A stretch of 21,471 bases of DNA from Brevipalpus yothersi (taxonomy: Eukaryota; Arthropoda; Arachnida; Trombidiformes; Tenuipalpidae), in assembly GCA_003956705.1 (NCBI GenBank), contig QZCP01000492.1, positions 1-21,471 of the forward strand. The letters run 5' to 3'. The notes beneath the pieces were generated by a model, which was not told the DNA's origin, did no database searches, and saw only the letters and a program-made list of their open reading frames with translations. Position numbers and translations under genes: made by a program. Positions 1 through 12,600 of this stretch are shown here, piece by piece (within the stretch, counting starts at the first letter, position 1; each line of letters begins with the position of its first letter).

Positions 1-26
1 GAGAGAGAGAGAGAGAGAGAGAGAGA
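1..26. repeat. (GA)n microsatellite at the left edge
   Basis: Thirteen perfect GA units begin at base 1, so the tract is probably cut by the window edge. Confidence 0.95.
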
Positions 27-837
27 TATTCTCCAATGAAAACTTGAAAATGATGGCTCAAATGGGTCAGAGGCGATGGATGTGAGTAAGAAAGAGGCAC
101 ATAAGAGAATAAGTAGAGAGGAAGAAAAAAAGTGAGAAGATCAAACAGAGGATCGAGAAGTGAAGAGTAACACACAAGAAATAGTCAACCATACACTCAT
201 AACACTCGATTACTTTCGCCTTAAACATCATTTTACTAACATTCGACATGATAAGGCCATTAGAATTCATTCGTCATTTTCCTTTTTCCAATGATGCCGA
301 CAAAAGTGAGCCTCTATACATTTGAGTTACTAATGTCTGTGTGTATACATGTGTGTGTTCCTCTTACCAATGAATGAGTCCAGAGATAATCTGATTACTT
401 GACAATTCTGTTTAGCCATCAAATCTACCATGATGATAATGAGTGTACTGAGTTAATAAAGGGGAGAGAAAATATTTGTGGTATGTTGGGAAAACTTTTT
501 CACACTCAAATAAATTCAATTTTCTCCCCATTTGTAATCAGTGAGGACTCTATTTCTGAGTATTCCAGCAGGAATATCAGAGAGAAAAAGAGAAAGAGAA
601 TGGAATAAACTCATGGCGAGAGTATAGCTGTTACATCTAGAATTCTTTATTGAAATAAACTTTCTTCTAGCCTCTATCTTATGTGAGCAAGATGCTGCTA
701 TAATTTTATTCCCTCCCTCTCTTTCTCTCTGTAATTTTCATTTGACCTTTGTCTTCTTACACAATTATTTCACCCATTTGTACATGCACACACAATAACT
801 CTCACTCATCATTCATCATGATCTTCATCAAGTCTAA
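27..837. other. Non-coding stretch with weak polyadenylation-type signals
   Basis: No gene is supported here. AATAAA-type hexamers lie on the plus strand near 651-656 and on the minus strand near 643-648 and 705-710. The minus-strand ones would suit the weak minus-strand gene candidate ending at 838. A plus-strand open stretch at 417-608, preceded by an AG at 414-415, could be a terminal exon but has no recognisable family and no identified partner exon. Confidence 0.3.
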
Positions 838-1178
838 TCAAGTTTGTCCTTGATTATTGTAGGAATTACTGGCTGATGCTAATGAGCTTGGTGCGATGTG
901 AATAAGGTGATAGAAAGTGTGAGAGAGAGATGATGTAAAAGAGTAGTAGAATTCTCTTTCTCATTAAAAACAAATTTCGAATACTTACGACTTGCTGCTT
1001 TACGATCAGCTCCAGGATTGCATGAGATGCTGTGAAAACACACCGATTTGGTGGATGTTAGAGAAGGCTTTTGCTGACGTGTGGACGAATCAGTGTTACT
1101 ATTGGATGCTGATCGTCCAAATGAGAATACTCCTTCTTCTGATTCAGATGAGTTGGTCTCTTTCCACTCAGTATCCAT
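838..1178 (-). CDS. Possible small two-exon gene, unknown product
   Basis: I do not recognise this protein. An ATG at 1178 sits in a perfect Kozak-like context (CCACCATGG on the minus strand). The frame is open for 63 codons to a strong GTAAGTAT donor (exon end 989). A pyrimidine-rich tract and AG follow, and a short second exon starting at 878 or 872 keeps the frame to a TGA at 838-840. Minus-strand AATAAA motifs follow at 705-710 and 643-648. The predicted protein (about 76 residues) is Ser/Thr/Glu-rich with two Cys near the end of exon 1, and shows no signal peptide or domain. The frame stays open upstream to 1256, where an acceptor-like TTGTTAG occurs, so the 190-base exon may instead be internal to a longer gene. 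Splice logic is the only support. Confidence 0.28.
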
Positions 1179-1864
1179 GGTGGAATCACACTTAATCGGC
1201 CCTATTATTGACAAGCGAATTTCACATGGAGAATATTGAGTTTTGCAAAGTTTCACCTAACAACAATGGATTGTTAGTAACGAGGAATACTTTTATCTTT
1301 GTGCTTAATTTGGAGCTTGTTGCAAATTTAACATTTTGTAAGCAACTTTTAGACTATTCAAAAGTTCACTTCTCATATTAAAATTGATTGCACACAATAT
1401 CTGTCAAAAAAACAAACTTGCGCCTCTTCTCTCCACCTAGAAGAACAATCCATGGGAATATTTAACAGTGTTCCAATGCTTGCTGGAATACAATATTGGA
1501 AAAACAGTGAATCGAAAACGAAACGACATTGAAGTTGTAGCACGTACAAATCTTTTTTTGTTTCTCTTTCTTATCGAACTGTGTTCATTGCACGAATGGA
1601 AGAACAAGAAAGAAGAGACCAATATACCAGGGAGAGAATCACATTAACCAGAGAGAAAGAGAGGAGAGAGAAGGCGAAAAAGAAGCAAGTGGAAATATCG
1701 AATTGTGAGTAAAAGAGAGAGAGAAAGGAAAGGCTCAAGGAGAATGAAAGAGAGCGATTTTGAACGAGAGAAGTTCCAAGCATGAGCATCTCTCTTCCAT
1801 TCTTCCATGTATTATTGCTTCAGTTCGTTTTCATAGACAGTCTCTGTCTACTATGTGATATGGA

Positions 1865-1868
<4 letters not shown>

Positions 1869-1921
<53 letters not shown>
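1869..1921. repeat. (CT)n microsatellite
   Basis: About 52 bp of uninterrupted TC/CT dinucleotides. Confidence 0.95.
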
Positions 1922-1924
<3 letters not shown>

Positions 1925-2340
1925 ACTACCCTTGTGAAACCAATATCATAGTTCACAATGCTCACATTCAATCCCAATTCTCGCTCATAGCAAGCAGGTC
2001 ATTATCTCACGTTCCTAAGTACAATATAATCAAGTTCTTCCCCCAAATCAGGCCCATGATAACCATCTCATTGGTTCCATTTTTTTCTTATTTTTATCTA
2101 TCTGTCTCTGTCTAGCTGTATAGCTATCGCTCGTTTATTTTACTACATGCACCATATATTCATATCCGTTTGAATTCTGCTATCCAGATAAGTGATAGCT
2201 TGAGGGTAGAGATATTGGCTGAATATACAGATAGACATATAATATATATATGATACGTACATCTAAATGTAAGCATGCTGTGTGTATGCATACATAAACG
2301 AAATATGTGTTCATGAGAAAGTTTACCAGTTTATTTGTCT

Positions 2341-2342
<2 letters not shown>

Positions 2343-2396
<54 letters not shown>
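2343..2396. repeat. (CT)n microsatellite
   Basis: About 54 bp of perfect TC/CT dinucleotides. Confidence 0.95.
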
Positions 2397-2401
<5 letters not shown>

Positions 2402-2732
2402 ATTTTGTTCATTTTTCTATTCACATCGAATGAATCTCATTGTTTTACTTGCAATTATTCTCTTCTCTTCTCTCTCGCTCTTCTCCACTTTCCCACATCG
2501 TTCAATGTTTTTGCACAGCTTTCACGCTTGCCCATTCAATAATCATCAACCAATTCAATTGAATGGCCTCAAAACGATTCTCTCGGTCTCTTCATTCAGT
2601 TTACATACAGTCATCAAGTGACGATAGATTCCCTGTGGACAAAGGTAAGTTGCATATAAAATGGCCATCTTTCCACATTCTCATGAGGTGGTCCAAATCA
2701 TGGGATGCATCAAAATCATTGTATCATAAACA

Positions 2733-2753
2733 AGAGAGAGAGAGAGAGAGAGA
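2733..2753. repeat. (AG)n microsatellite
   Basis: About ten perfect AG units. Confidence 0.9.
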
Positions 2754-5551
2754 ATCGTTTTGGAAGCATTCTTCCATTTCATTTCTCTCCAAGAAAGATA
2801 AAAAAAGATAGAGAAATCAAATCAGAAAACAGTGTAAAAAATTCATATACATTCACCTGCAATTTTGATTCGAAATTGTAGCTATTGACACCATTTTTGT
2901 TGGTTAAAGAATTCTGCATAAATTTATATAAATTCTTCTCCACCAAACACAAATCATCTCCAGAAAGTATTGAAAGTAAAATTTTATTCTACTTATCTAT
3001 TGTTTAGTATTCTAGCTTGAAAAATCTATTCAATTCGTTATGGTGAATATATTTGATTCGAATTGACTATGATTTGAAATCTTCATCATAACAATTTCAA
3101 CAGTATATTTTGAGTACAATCATTCCCTGGGTTCATATTGAATTTCTCATTTATGCCATTATGTTCTCTCGCTCTCTTTCTCCCTCTCAAACATAGACAT
3201 AAGTGATGAAATTTATTTCAAATGCTCATGGTGAATCACACTCTCAATTCATGATAAACACGATCATTGTGTGTGTATGTGCCTGTGTGTAGTATATACT
3301 TATTAAAGAGGAACATGGTTTAATAGGCAATATAAAAGGGAAAATTCAATTTATATCATACAAAATTGTTTTTCCCATGATATTTTGCAAACAAATGAAT
3401 GACCCTTAAGCCCTCTTCTTTTCTTTGCTGCCTTTTTCCACTATCCACTATCTTGATTCAGGAAAAGAATATAATATACGTGACAATCATTCACCAGTTA
3501 TTCACATCATCTGTGGTGCAGATTCATTTCATCACATCATTCCCAGATCACACACATACACACCGCATCAATTACAGCTCCTTTTCTATCTCTCTCTCTT
3601 CCCATCTTTCTTTTCCTTCTTCTTGGTCATCTTCAAACTATGGCCTCCAGCATCCCAACAATCGATGGAACAATCAAGCGAAACCAAATGACAAAGAAAA
3701 CATGAGTCTTGTTTTATATATATATACACAAACACCTTCAAAGATCTCATCTCTCTCTCTCATCACTTTCCATCATCACCATTGAATTACCATCCAATCT
3801 AGTGTGCATGAGATAGGATGAATTGAAGAAAAATAGTATGATGATGAAAGGCCCGCGAGACTGAGTGTGTGTATGTCCAGCCAGATGTATTCTGAATTCA
3901 TGAGAATATATCCTGGGAGATAAAAGTGCTGACATTGATTACATTCATCTCGGACGTCTGGTAGGCAAAATTAGGAGTAACCCAACTTTTCTTTCCATAC
4001 AACCGAAAACAATACAGATATACGCACACACTCAAGCAGCTATCTGTAGGATAGTCTTCTTGGAATTATTCCTTGTCTCATCAATCTATCCTGTACCCAA
4101 GGTTAACGCTTACATTTCACTTCATATGCCAGAGTATCCATGATACTGGTCACGATTATTCTTGTTGCTTTAGGAAGAGACCAGAAAAGAGGAGAGACAT
4201 CAGAATCTCTTTCTATCTCTCCTCCTCTCTGTCCAAAGGACAATTTTATATCTTTCATATCTTTTTGATGGAGAGCGTGGGATGGATGAAAATTTTCATC
4301 ACATGTATACTGACATGGACACTTTTGGAATCAAAATGAGCATCTCAAGAAGATGCGGATGCAAGAAAGATGGAGATGAAAGGAGTGAAGCGCAATATCA
4401 TCATGCATAGCAGAGCACAGGAAAAAAAAGAGATCCAAAAATAATCGATGCCCACTTTTTTTCAATGCTGCTATCTTTTCACATCACAATTGTTCTGATC
4501 TGATCGGTGCCATAAGTTCACTGTCTTTGCCCTCGGGCTGTTATGGCAACAGCATCAAAATGAATCCAACTAAGTGATACGAATCAGCGGTAATGCATTG
4601 TGATTCCCTTTCTCTATCATCTTCTCTCCTCTCTGCTTTTACATAAGCCACTAACTGGGTAGGAATTCAGTATGCCTTGAAGCCTAGTAAATGTGTGTTT
4701 GTTCTGGCTGAATACTAAGGTTAGTCCTTTTTTGGGATAAAATGAGGATATGAATTAAAATAAAGGATTGAAAAAACTATTCTTTGGGTAAATATGGTAA
4801 TTTCTGAGGCATGATAGGTAAAAACAGATTTTTTTCAGATTAATGGGAGTGTTTATCAGAATTGAAATTTTGAGAAATACTTTCAATAAATGATGAGAGA
4901 AAAGAATTAATCTAAGAACTCAAAATTCCATGATCCAAGTAGAGGAGAGTATTATCAGATCTTATATGAGAACGAGAATTCGCGAAGATTTTTCTTTGGG
5001 ATATATTGTATCACTGATTTCTCATGAGACACTCTACATTAGAGTGTATAAAATTCAAGTAAGAATTTGATCTTGAATATTTCCTCTTCTTTTGAAGAAT
5101 ATGAACTGAAAAGTACAAATACATTTATCGAAGGGCATTGGTCAATAATGTATTGTGAAAAAGAGATTCCATCAGGTGAGGATGTTCGCTGGAAAAGAAA
5201 AATATAAAAAAAAATAAAAAAAATTTCGAATTTCAAATCTCATGAGCCCTTTATCCATATGATTTGGAATAATTCTTTCAATCGATTCTTCTATGGTTGC
5301 TATTAGATATTTTTCAATAGAATGCTGCCTCTTATTGATCCTGACTAGGTCACTAACTTTGGATGGTTAATTCACCAGTTTTGAGATGGTATAACAGCAA
5401 ATGGGTATCGATAAAAATCGATTATTCCATGGGTGATGATGAGTGAAAAAAAATTCACTTTTCTTCCAAACTGTCTCCAATTTTTATCGGAATGAATGAA
5501 CTTCCACTTCAATTCTCTCCAAGAGAGTGACACTTTCGTTTCAATCAAGAA

Positions 5552-5557
5552 TTTATT
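5552..5557 (-). terminator. Polyadenylation signal of the ADAMTS-like gene
   Basis: TTTATT on the plus strand reads AATAAA on the minus strand, about 113 bases beyond the TAG/TGA-type stop of the metalloprotease gene at 5670. Distance and orientation suit the 3' end signal of that transcript. Confidence 0.55.
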
Positions 5558-5669
5558 TTCAAAGTCTTATCTCAAAGATCAGCTATCAAAGTTATCCGGC
5601 TGGTTGTGGACGATTATCACAAAAATTTCAGGAATTCAATTGAAAAATTTACCATGGATGTGAACAGCA

Positions 5670-6753
5670 TCATGAAAATAGATTGGAGAAAAATTTTTTT
5701 GCTGAATTAGTGAATGAATTGAAACCATCACGAATAGATTCAAAAATAGAAGTTGAAGATTTTCCAGATTCACTTGTGTTTATCGTATTTCCAGTGGTTG
5801 TTGAATTTTTCAATCCACCTGAGCTACCAGCTGATCGGCTGATAATTTGATCATCTTTCTGAATATTCTCTGAAACTGCTCCACGACGTGAATTCAATCG
5901 TGATCCACCAACCGATCCTGGTCGACGATTCCTGGTCCCAACACGTTGACGGGTCCATCTTCGATTGGAACGCTGATTTCCGGTAGCATCAGAAAGATGA
6001 CCACGAGGATGTTCAGCAATAGCATCTCGAACGAAACCGAAACTACAATCACCCTGATAACAGCGTTCACCATTGGGTGCACATTGGGATCCTTCCAATG
6101 CTGGATGAGCTGGAGTGGCCCAGTTACCCGAAATGCACCAGAGTTCACGACAAATGCTCTGAAAAGGAATTGAAGAGAAAACAGAGGAGAGAGAAAGAGA
6201 AGGAAAGAGGAATGAAAAAAATGAAGAAAAATGATGAAAAGCAAGTGGATGACGATAAAAGAGTGAGAGTACGATTGATGAAAATTAATCGATCAACACC
6301 ATGATGACAGCTTTCTCCTCTCATCACTTGCCATTCTTTGTTGGAATCTTTTTTCCTCTTTTTCTTCTCATTCTTCATCTCCTCCTTTTTTCTTTTCTCC
6401 ATTAGCTTCAGATCTTTCTCACTTGAATTATAAAATGGAATCAGTTTAATTGTATCTGTTGAAGTTTTTTTTCAAGAAAAATACTATGTGCGTGTGCGTG
6501 TGCAAAGTATCATTCAAAGAGGATTCCTTGATAAAATTGAATTTCCCTAATAATTCGAATAACAAAGAATGTGGATAGAATGTAGAAGATTGTATTGGAG
6601 ATTTTCACTCTCATTGGTTTTGTTCTACTTCCGGAAGGGACACTTGTGATGACTTTTATTCGATCTTTACGATCTCTATGCATCTTCTGAAAGTTTCGAT
6701 AGAGGATTCTGACACAATCTGTTGTATCGATTTCTTGGGCATTTTATCAAACA

Positions 6754-6817
<64 letters not shown>

Positions 6818-6838
6818 CTACTTCCTTCACCTGCATGT

Positions 6839-6907
<69 letters not shown>

Positions 6908-9551
6908 CACACACAACTCTTCTTGCTTTTCTTGGTGTGGTCTCGTTAGTGAAAAAGAACAAGAGTTAGAAAAGATCACTCTTTCGAATTACTTAACCCT
7001 GACAGGCAATTATATATAAGATTTAAGAAGGAAGAAAGAGAGAAGAGTAAGTCAAATAAAAGCAAAATCCTAGAGTTGTAGGAGTTGTACCTAGAAGATA
7101 TTATTTTGCGTTCAAATAGTGTTTGAAAAACTTCTTCTTCTTCTTTCTTCTTCACTGATAGTCACTCGTAATACCTCAGCAAGTATAATGATATAAGAAA
7201 GAAGGAAAGCCTGATGGTCTCGTGAGTGGTAAGGTAGATGAGGAGAGGAAAAAAAGATGGGTTAAATATATGAAATAAGAGTATCAAAGGAGAAAGTGAG
7301 AATGAGAAAAAAAGAAGCACACATTTAAGGATAAATGGGTTGGAAAGTGGAAATTGTTAAGATGAGGCTCGATTATTCACTTTGATGTCAGATGAGCCTA
7401 TCTCTCTCTCTCTCTCTCTTGCTCTCTCTTGCTCTTTTCTTTGGCCAAGAAAAAAGATTAAGAATCTGAACCAAGTAAACTTGGAACACAGCTTATCTTG
7501 CCCAATTGAAAGTTATGTGTGCCAAGCCAAAGAAAAACTTACCCTGAATGGCTCTTTACTGGTTACATAAGCTCTATAGTCAGAACCGAGAGCCAGTTGG
7601 CATTGGATATTGGCGGGAAATTGTTCACCAGGCAAACGATTTGTCCGCCTAAAGTCTAAATCCCCAGCAGACATGGCAATGTTTTCCAAGCAACGTCCAT
7701 TTCCTCTCCTATTACAAGTAAGCAAAATGAGAAGGGGAAAAAGGACCAAAGGAATAAGGAGAAGAAGATAAAGGTTTTTATTCTATCCAAATAAACAATG
7801 AAAATGTTTGTTTCAGCTATATGATATTCATCAATTCTTCATTCCCTGTCTCTCTTTCCCCTCCTCACTCTTTCTCAAGCAAAATCAGATGAATCAGATA
7901 ATCTCATGTCAGGTAGCAATAGATGGTGAAGAAATGGTGAAGAGAATACTATTCCCAATAGTGGAATACATATATATATATTTCTGATTGACATTAGGGC
8001 AAACTGTGAGGCATTTGCTGGGAAAATGTGTATGCGTTTGCTGATATCTCTTATACTCACGCCATAAAATTGTTGATGTAGACATTGGAACATGGTGACC
8101 AATTCACTTTTCCTGGTCCAGTTTTTTCTGACATAATATATTTCTCTGGATCACAGTTATTTCCACGGCCATCGTGCAAAATTCCCAGACTAAAATGAGC
8201 GATTTTTTTTATCCAAGTGTTATGATGGTGAAAGAGACGAAGAAAAGAAAAAAGAAGTAAGTATTTTCATTGCCATGGTATATACACAGTTTATAGTAGC
8301 AGTCTAGATGGAATTTCTGGGTATATACATTTATTCAGTACTCCTTTTTGTAGAAATCTTTTGAAGCATAAGAAAAGCTGACTATGATGTAATCGAAGGA
8401 AATATAGTGTTGATCAGCATACCAAAGGCAACATTCCGTTGATTTGATTCATTCTATCTCCACTTCTAAGCTCATTCATTCTCTTGCATCAATTTATTGC
8501 CTCATCTTAACACAAGTGATAAGTTCTCACAAGTCATCAGTTTCATGGCTTCTTCTTCTTTTTCTTCTTCTTAGTTGCTTCTCCTAGAATCTGGATTGTC
8601 ACCAATCTGATGGCTTCATTTGATTATCATGTATGATACCCTCAATTGTATCCTCAAAATGATTATTTCACTCATCAAAATGTTAACACTCATTTCACTG
8701 AGGTATTGGCAGAATATCATCAATTATTGTGAGTAAACTTGGGAAATTGGAGCGAAAAATTAAAGATAAGTTCTCTATATATAAGTGAGAAAATTGAATC
8801 ATAATTGTTTGTCTTATTTATCACACACTCACAAACACATTCAATTTTTATCGATCGAATACATAGATATATATATATATTCGGTTGACTGATGATAATA
8901 TTATACCTCTCATATTTCTTGAGATATTGAGATGTGAGAATAGAGGGATGTTGATGAAACTTATTCCCACTAGAAATATTGGGCTCTCTATTGATTGTTA
9001 GAATTGAATTAAATAAATCAAGACGATGATCGATTACCTGTGACCCAACTCATGGGCAATCACAAATGCAGCTTCAAAGCTTTTGCCTTCATTTAGTGTG
9101 CAGCTATAAGCTGGCTTGCACATTCCATTGACCCACGCAAGTCCTTGAAAGAAGAAGAAAAAGATGAGGGAAGATGATAATCAGATGGTGAAGAAGTGAG
9201 TGGAAAAGTATGTGTGAATGTGGGTAAAAGTGTATAATAACGATAATAGAGAGAAGGAGAGCAGAAAGAAAAATATTCGATAAAAGAGCTTATGATCAGA
9301 AATTATCGCCACTGTCAATCATCATGATGACTTGAGAACAAGTACTAGAACTCGAGATTTTTTCGTCCTCTATGACACACCGATCATCGAAAATTCATTG
9401 GACCTTCACGAATGTGTTTCTATACTCTACCAAATGAATATGCAACAGGGAAATAAGAACATTTTTTCCCAACTTCAGTGGTCATTCATCACCATCTCAT
9501 GTAATTCTTATGGTGAACCAGTCCTCAGTCAAGAATAGAAGTCTATCTTTG

Positions 9552-9640
<89 letters not shown>

Positions 9641-12600
9641 CTCTTCAAATGTCTGAATGAACGGAACTAGGCCAGATCGAGAGTTGATCATCAGTTGCTG
9701 TTGTTACTGTTGGAAAAGAATGGTCAAGAAATGAGAGACTATGATGCATGTTCACATTATTATCGTTTTTTTCTCTTCCTCATGTTGAGACATCAAGTTG
9801 AATCCAGAATTGACATTATTTGGTCATTTTAGATACGAAAATCAGTAAACGAAAGGAGGTTCTGGATTGCTGCTGGGAATCAGAGGGAATTATGGACTAT
9901 GATCTATTCATCAGCTTTCAACCAGAAGGAAAGACTTGTTAATGGTTCAGAGATTCATGAGAAAAAGAGGGTTCCAACAGGCAAGATTTACTTTTCCAAG
10001 AAGAAAGGATGATAGGATGAGAGCCAGAGAGAAAAGAGAGGAGAGAGAAGATGACCATAATTACCTAGAACTTTCTTATTCCGCTTTTTGTTGCCCATAT
10101 CCTTAAACAAATCAAGTCTGTGGAGAAATAAAGATACATTAAAAGTGAGGATCGATAACTTTGCTCAATGAACTTGAGATGAGAGTGGAAAAATATTCAT
10201 ACTGTCAAATGTATTCAACTTCTCAAGGAATGAAGTAATAATAAAACTTCGAGATGATGAAAAAAATGTGCTCGATTGAGGTTCATATTTTTAAGTACAG
10301 TTTAAGTGTATGTGTCAGTGTGAGAGTGAATCTTGATGACATAGTATTTTCCAAATTTTGGAAGAAAACTTTTTTGATAGCTTGGAAAAAATACCATTTA
10401 CAGGACTTCTTGTGAATGATAAAACTGTCTAATATTAAAAATGAAGTTTTCTCTCGATAAATTCATGCAACTAAGCTCCAACAAGGCTGAAGAAATCAGA
10501 AAAAGTTTGTAAAATGTGATTTTTTTTTGTTTTTTTCAGAAAATACCTCATAAAGTTGTCTGACATTTCAGATTCACTCCAAACTCAAGCGTCCATTGAG
10601 AGATAGTGAAATTTTTTCTTCTACTTTTATTTCTCTCTACTCATCTCATGTTGAACATGCTTACCCTGTGAGCATCAATGCATGATCCCATCGAGAATTC
10701 CAATTTTCTTGACGATATCTGCGAGCTTGCCAAGCGCAAAAATTGTCCAAATATTGATCTATATCGCCTTCGGCCGTATTTGGACCATTGGGTTCAGTGA
10801 GAACTTCATATTTTACAACTATTATTCGTATTCGAGTTCGCATGGATGAATATTCGTAAATAAGTTGAACCTCATTCATGATGGCCATTATGAGTCGCTT
10901 CAATTCATCGAAACGTCCCTCAAATTTGTGAGCCAAACTTGGATCCACAAAAATAGCTGTCTCAATTGTGTACACTTTGGCTAAAGCTCTTTTATTGCGA
11001 ATACCGTTTGATCCATAGCTTTCCGATTCGAATATCGAATCATTGGCTTCAACATAGTTATTGATGATCTCTTTCCTGTCAGCATCGCCTAGAAAAAGAA
11101 TGCACACGATTCGATCAAATTCGATCAATTATTATGCTGCTCGGTAACTGGTGACATCTACAGTAGATGGTAGCAGCAAATCAGTTTCCCCGAATTTAGG
11201 TTCTAGAACTTATGAAATCTTCCTCAAACAGATCTAATGTTGTTTTTGTAGTAGTAACTTTTTGTTTTATGTGGTTTCTCTTTTTTTTCGAGTTCTTGAT
11301 ATTCTTCAATCACAACAATCATGCCTGGACTCAATGCTCAACCAGAACGTGAACCAGAACGTATACCGGAACTCATATTTCAACGTGAACCACAAGGAGT
11401 GGGCAGACCGACGGTAATGCAAGCGATTGCTAACTACATAAGATTGGATCCCGAAATGCTTTCCATTGATGTTAGAGACAAACTTTTGGACGAAGGTGTT
11501 TGTGATGCCGCTAATGTACCTCCTATCTCAGTTATACATAGGATGATTAGGATTGCCCGTAATCTAAGAGCAATTGAAGGAGCTTAACACTGTATCAGTG
11601 TTATCATAATTCGACACATCTATTCAGCTACACTATCATATAAGCCCAATAATGTTTGTGATCGTGAAAATGGACTAATAACACTGATAGCGACATCATC
11701 ATTTTTAATTGAATGGATAGCTTTGGTATAGAAGGCCGCCAAAAATATCAGAAAAGCAAGAATTAATCAACAAAGGAAAACCTCAATTGTAAAGAAGCGA
11801 GAAGAGAAGGGACAGCCATATTGGTGCTAATTTGATTATCAGTTGTGCTATATTGGTGGCAAATATGAATTGGTAAAAATTTGGTTGCGATTGGTGTCGA
11901 CTTTTTTAGCTAACATTCGATTCAAAATTCCTCTTCGAATCATCGGAATTATTTAATCTTTTTTACGAATTATTATTATATTTCTACTTGTAAGATAAAA
12001 GTAGCATGGATGCAAGCCCTGCCTTCATTGTATAATTGGAATGAAATTGTACCTTATACTCTTTGTCTATTCAACCTTTTCATTAGACAATGAAAATTCT
12101 AGCTAGTGCTACATAGCTGAAGTATGGATGAATGATTCGGGACTGTGGAAAGGTGTAAAGAAACTAGGTATCTGGATTGGACCTACTGTTCCAGTAGTTG
12201 TGATCGAAAACTGGCTATTTTTGCTGGGTTATAGATCACAGCTCATGTTCAGACTATGCTTTTCAATCAATTTCGCTTTTTTGGAAAAACATCAATAATT
12301 TCCAAGAAGATAGAAACTTTTTACTACTTGAATGCACAACTCAAAAACTGTGTCTATTCAGTGAATGAAATTTTAGGAATAGAACGAGAATGAGATCACC
12401 AAAGAGATAATTCTCCTCGATCGACAATCAAGATTCTAACCTCCGTCATCTTTGCTGAGACAGACATCATCAACAATGGAGGCGATGAATTCCAATCAAT
12501 GAACTCTGACAGATTGTTATTTTCTCATTTTAACAATGTCCATCAAAATGATTTTAGCCCATCTCATTGCTTTCATAAACTTGTGATATTTTTGTACAGA

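Larger units (their letters stand above)
1257..5551. other. Long intergenic stretch, AT-rich, no supported gene
   Basis: Apart from CT and GA microsatellites at 1869-1921, 2343-2396 and 2733-2753, I see no gene. Open frames here are low-complexity shadows of CT/GA-rich DNA, for example the Ser/Leu-rich frames at 1855-2115 and 2282-2542. Isolated exon-like ORFs with GT donors occur on the plus strand (ATG at 2563 with a GTAAGT donor near 2646; ATG at 1597 with a GTGAGT donor near 1706) but have no partner exons. One good minus-strand acceptor lies at 5189. Confidence 0.5.

Noticed and set aside
417..608. Possible plus-strand terminal exon with AG at 414-415 and AATAAA at 651-656
   Set aside because: There is no family match and no partner exon; the acceptor's pyrimidine tract is poor, and open frames of this length are not rare here.
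1597..1706. Plus-strand ATG exon (Glu/Arg/Lys-rich) with a GTGAGT donor
   Set aside because: Composition follows the GA-rich DNA and no downstream exon could be joined.
1855..2542. Ser/Leu-rich plus-strand open frames and matching Arg/Glu-rich minus-strand frames
   Set aside because: They are translations of (CT)n/(GA)n microsatellites, which contain no stop codon in any frame.
2563..2645. Plus-strand ATG exon with a GTAAGT donor
   Set aside because: It is 27 codons long, has no recognisable product and has no acceptor-matched partner; it may be chance.
5946..6304. Plus-strand open frames opposite the last metalloprotease exon
   Set aside because: They are antisense shadows of the strongly supported minus-strand exon.
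6676..7019. Overlapping open frames on both strands
   Set aside because: They are again microsatellite translations inside a metalloprotease intron.
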